A program made the position numbers and the translations under genes. 6,332 nt of DNA from an uncultured Ruminococcus sp. (GTDB lineage Bacteria; Bacillota; Clostridia; Oscillospirales; Acutalibacteraceae): NCBI GenBank assembly GCA_902797525.1, contig CADBSZ010000083.1:1-6332 (forward strand). The letters run 5' to 3'. The notes under the pieces were generated by a model. It worked only from the letters and a program-made list of their open reading frames with translations, was not told where the DNA came from and ran no database searches. This document shows positions 5,441 to 6,332 of the stretch, one piece after another (within the stretch, counting starts at the first letter, position 1; each line of letters opens with the position of its first letter).

Positions 5441-5473
5441 CCGAAAAGAGGCTCCTCGCCGAGAAGCCTCTTT
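5441..5473 (-). terminator. Rho-independent terminator of the YdcF-like gene
   Basis: Bases 5445-5453 (AAAGAGGCT) pair perfectly with 5465-5473. One C/A mismatch and three more pairs (5455-5457 with 5461-5463) close a 3-base loop. On the minus strand the hairpin starts 7 bases after the stop codon and is followed by TTTTCGGTT, counting from the stem's own Ts. The U tract is short, so termination may be less complete than at 3687-3725, and some read-through into plsC is possible. Confidence 0.78.
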
Positions 5474-5480
5474 CATATCG

Positions 5481-6260
5481 CTATTTTACCAGCAGCAGCG
5501 GCAGTGCAAACCATTCACGCACAGCGTAGGTGGGCACAAATATCCACTCCGTTTCCGCGCTGACTGCGCCGAGCTGCGCGGTGATTCCCTGCTTTTGCGC
5601 AATCAGCCGTGCGCGGAACTGGTGAAATCCGTCGGTCGTAACCGCCAGATTGGGATTGAGGTTGTTTGCCTCAATCATCCGCTGTGAAAAGCGAAAGTTT
5701 TCCACCGTATCCGTGGCCTGATTTTCCTTGTACAACCGCTCGGGAGAAATGCCGTCGGCAACCATTTTGTTGTACATACAATCCGCCTCGCTGATAACCT
5801 CGTCGGTGCCCTTTCCGCCTGTGAGAACCGCTTTTGCTTCGGGGTTATCGTTTAAATACCGTTCCGCCGCCAAAATCCGCTGATTCAAAATCCGCGTCGG
5901 TTGACCGTCGGGCGACACCTGCGCTCCAAGCACCACCGCCGTAGCGTTTTCGGCAGGCGCGCCTGCCGCAGCAAACAGCATTGCTGCGGTAACCACCGCG
6001 CCGTAAAGCATGAAAACGCCATATCCGATATTAATGAAGCGGTAAAGCCACCGTGTAATAAAAAACCTGCGGCAAAACCGCGAAAGCCGCCTTTGAAGCG
6101 GCGCAACGCACAGCAACAGCGTCCACACGCACAGCGCGACGCCTGCAATATTACCGATATTCAACACGCCGTAAACAAACACAGGCGCAATAAACCAAAT
6201 CAAAAACACAACCGCCGCCGCAGTTCCGACAGCGCGAATGATAAAACGGATTGTTTTCAT
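5481..6260 (-). CDS. YdcF/SanA/ElyC-like DUF218 membrane protein
   Basis: A 259-residue protein with three hydrophobic segments (about 10-33, 37-54 and 80-100) followed by a DUF218 domain (about 106-235). The basic loop after the second segment (QRRLSRFCRRFF, 56-67) predicts N-in topology with the DUF218 domain outside the membrane. Domain landmarks are AVVLGAQV (108-115) opening the Rossmann-like fold, RILAAERYL (128-136), LTGGKGTDEVISEAD (146-160), the DGISPERLYKEN block (169-180) and TDTVENFRFS (183-192), all typical of the family. E. coli relatives SanA and ElyC affect envelope integrity and peptidoglycan or lipid-carrier metabolism, but no reaction is established. The ATG at 6260 is preceded by GAGGAG at 6 bases. 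It is a single-gene unit with its own promoter and terminator. A perfect 18-bp palindrome falls in the linker between the third segment and the domain. Confidence 0.88.
   Translation of the reverse strand: MKTIRFIIRAVGTAAAVVFLIWFIAPVFVYGVLNIGNIAGVALCVWTLLLCVAPLQRRLSRFCRRFFITRWLYRFINIGYGVFMLYGAVVTAAMLFAAAGAPAENATAVVLGAQVSPDGQPTRILNQRILAAERYLNDNPEAKAVLTGGKGTDEVISEADCMYNKMVADGISPERLYKENQATDTVENFRFSQRMIEANNLNPNLAVTTDGFHQFRARLIAQKQGITAQLGAVSAETEWIFVPTYAVREWFALPLLLVK
5951..5968. repeat. Perfect 18-bp palindrome inside the YdcF-like gene
   Basis: CGGCAGGCGCGCCTGCCG is identical to its own reverse complement with no spacer. It encodes part of the Ala/Gly/Pro linker at residues 98-103, between the last membrane segment and the DUF218 domain. 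Alanine- and glycine-rich codons raise the chance of such a match, so biological meaning is uncertain. The symmetry itself is certain. Confidence 0.6.
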
Positions 6261-6290
6261 AACGGACTCCTCGCTTCCGGCTTTGATTTT

Positions 6291-6319
6291 ATGATAGCAC
6301 GAAAGTGCCGGAAAGGCAA
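6291..6319 (-). promoter_or_regulatory. Sigma-A promoter with extended -10 for the YdcF-like gene
   Basis: On the minus strand TTGCCT (6314-6319), a 17-base spacer and TATCAT (6291-6296) are present, with TGC directly before the -10 box (extended -10). Transcription should begin near 6284, about 24 bases before the ATG. Confidence 0.7.
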
Positions 6320-6332
6320 GAAAAAGCAGCGG

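Noticed and set aside
1..6332. CRISPR arrays, tRNA or rRNA genes, insertion sequences, phage or defence genes
   Set aside because: No regularly spaced repeats, tRNA-like cloverleaf, transposase motif or long terminal inverted repeats were seen, and all seven genes are common chromosomal families.

Overview
The window looks like a compact stretch of ordinary chromosome from a low- to mid-GC Firmicute, most likely an anaerobic gut clostridium of the Oscillospirales/Ruminococcaceae type. This is an inference from gene content: a C_GCAxxG_C_C redox protein, a TcdA-type E1-like enzyme, a PHP-type histidinol-phosphatase-like protein, a one-cysteine lipoprotein with an RsiV/DUF3298-like pattern, strong purine-rich Shine-Dalgarno sites and textbook sigma-A promoters. 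I see no tRNA, rRNA, CRISPR array, insertion sequence, phage gene or toxin-antitoxin pair. No gene-free gap exceeds about 120 bases.

Seven genes fall into four transcription units, and each unit has a visible promoter and terminator. (A) Minus strand, 2038 down to 103: a small cysteine-rich C_GCAxxG_C_C protein, then tcdA, then a membrane-anchored alpha/beta hydrolase. Both junctions are 4-base ATGA overlaps, and the unit ends at a hairpin at 60-83. (B) Plus strand, 2147 to 3662: a PHP-domain phosphoesterase, then a lipoprotein whose start lies inside the preceding gene. (C) Minus strand, 5306 down to 3724: plsC, then a diacylglycerol/lipid kinase, 2 bases apart. (D) Minus strand, 6260 down to 5481: a three-TM YdcF/SanA-like DUF218 protein. 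Units A and B diverge from a 108-base region holding two back-to-back promoters whose -35 boxes are 5 bases apart. Units B and C converge on one shared bidirectional terminator at 3687-3725.

Functionally, unit C is the clearest. Both of its enzymes yield phosphatidic acid, PlsC by acylating lysophosphatidate and the kinase by phosphorylating diacylglycerol, so the unit makes and salvages the central phospholipid precursor. Unit A joins a tRNA-modification enzyme (cyclic t6A formation) to a cysteine-rich putative redox protein and a probably extracytoplasmic hydrolase. The tight coupling is clear but its biological reason is not. Units B and D contribute a metal-dependent phosphatase and envelope proteins.

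I did not find a convincing new multi-gene system. The points most worth a second look are the cysteine-enriched partner coupled to TcdA, the symmetric element spanning the divergent promoters, the very short predicted leaders, and a perfect 18-bp palindrome inside the YdcF-like gene.
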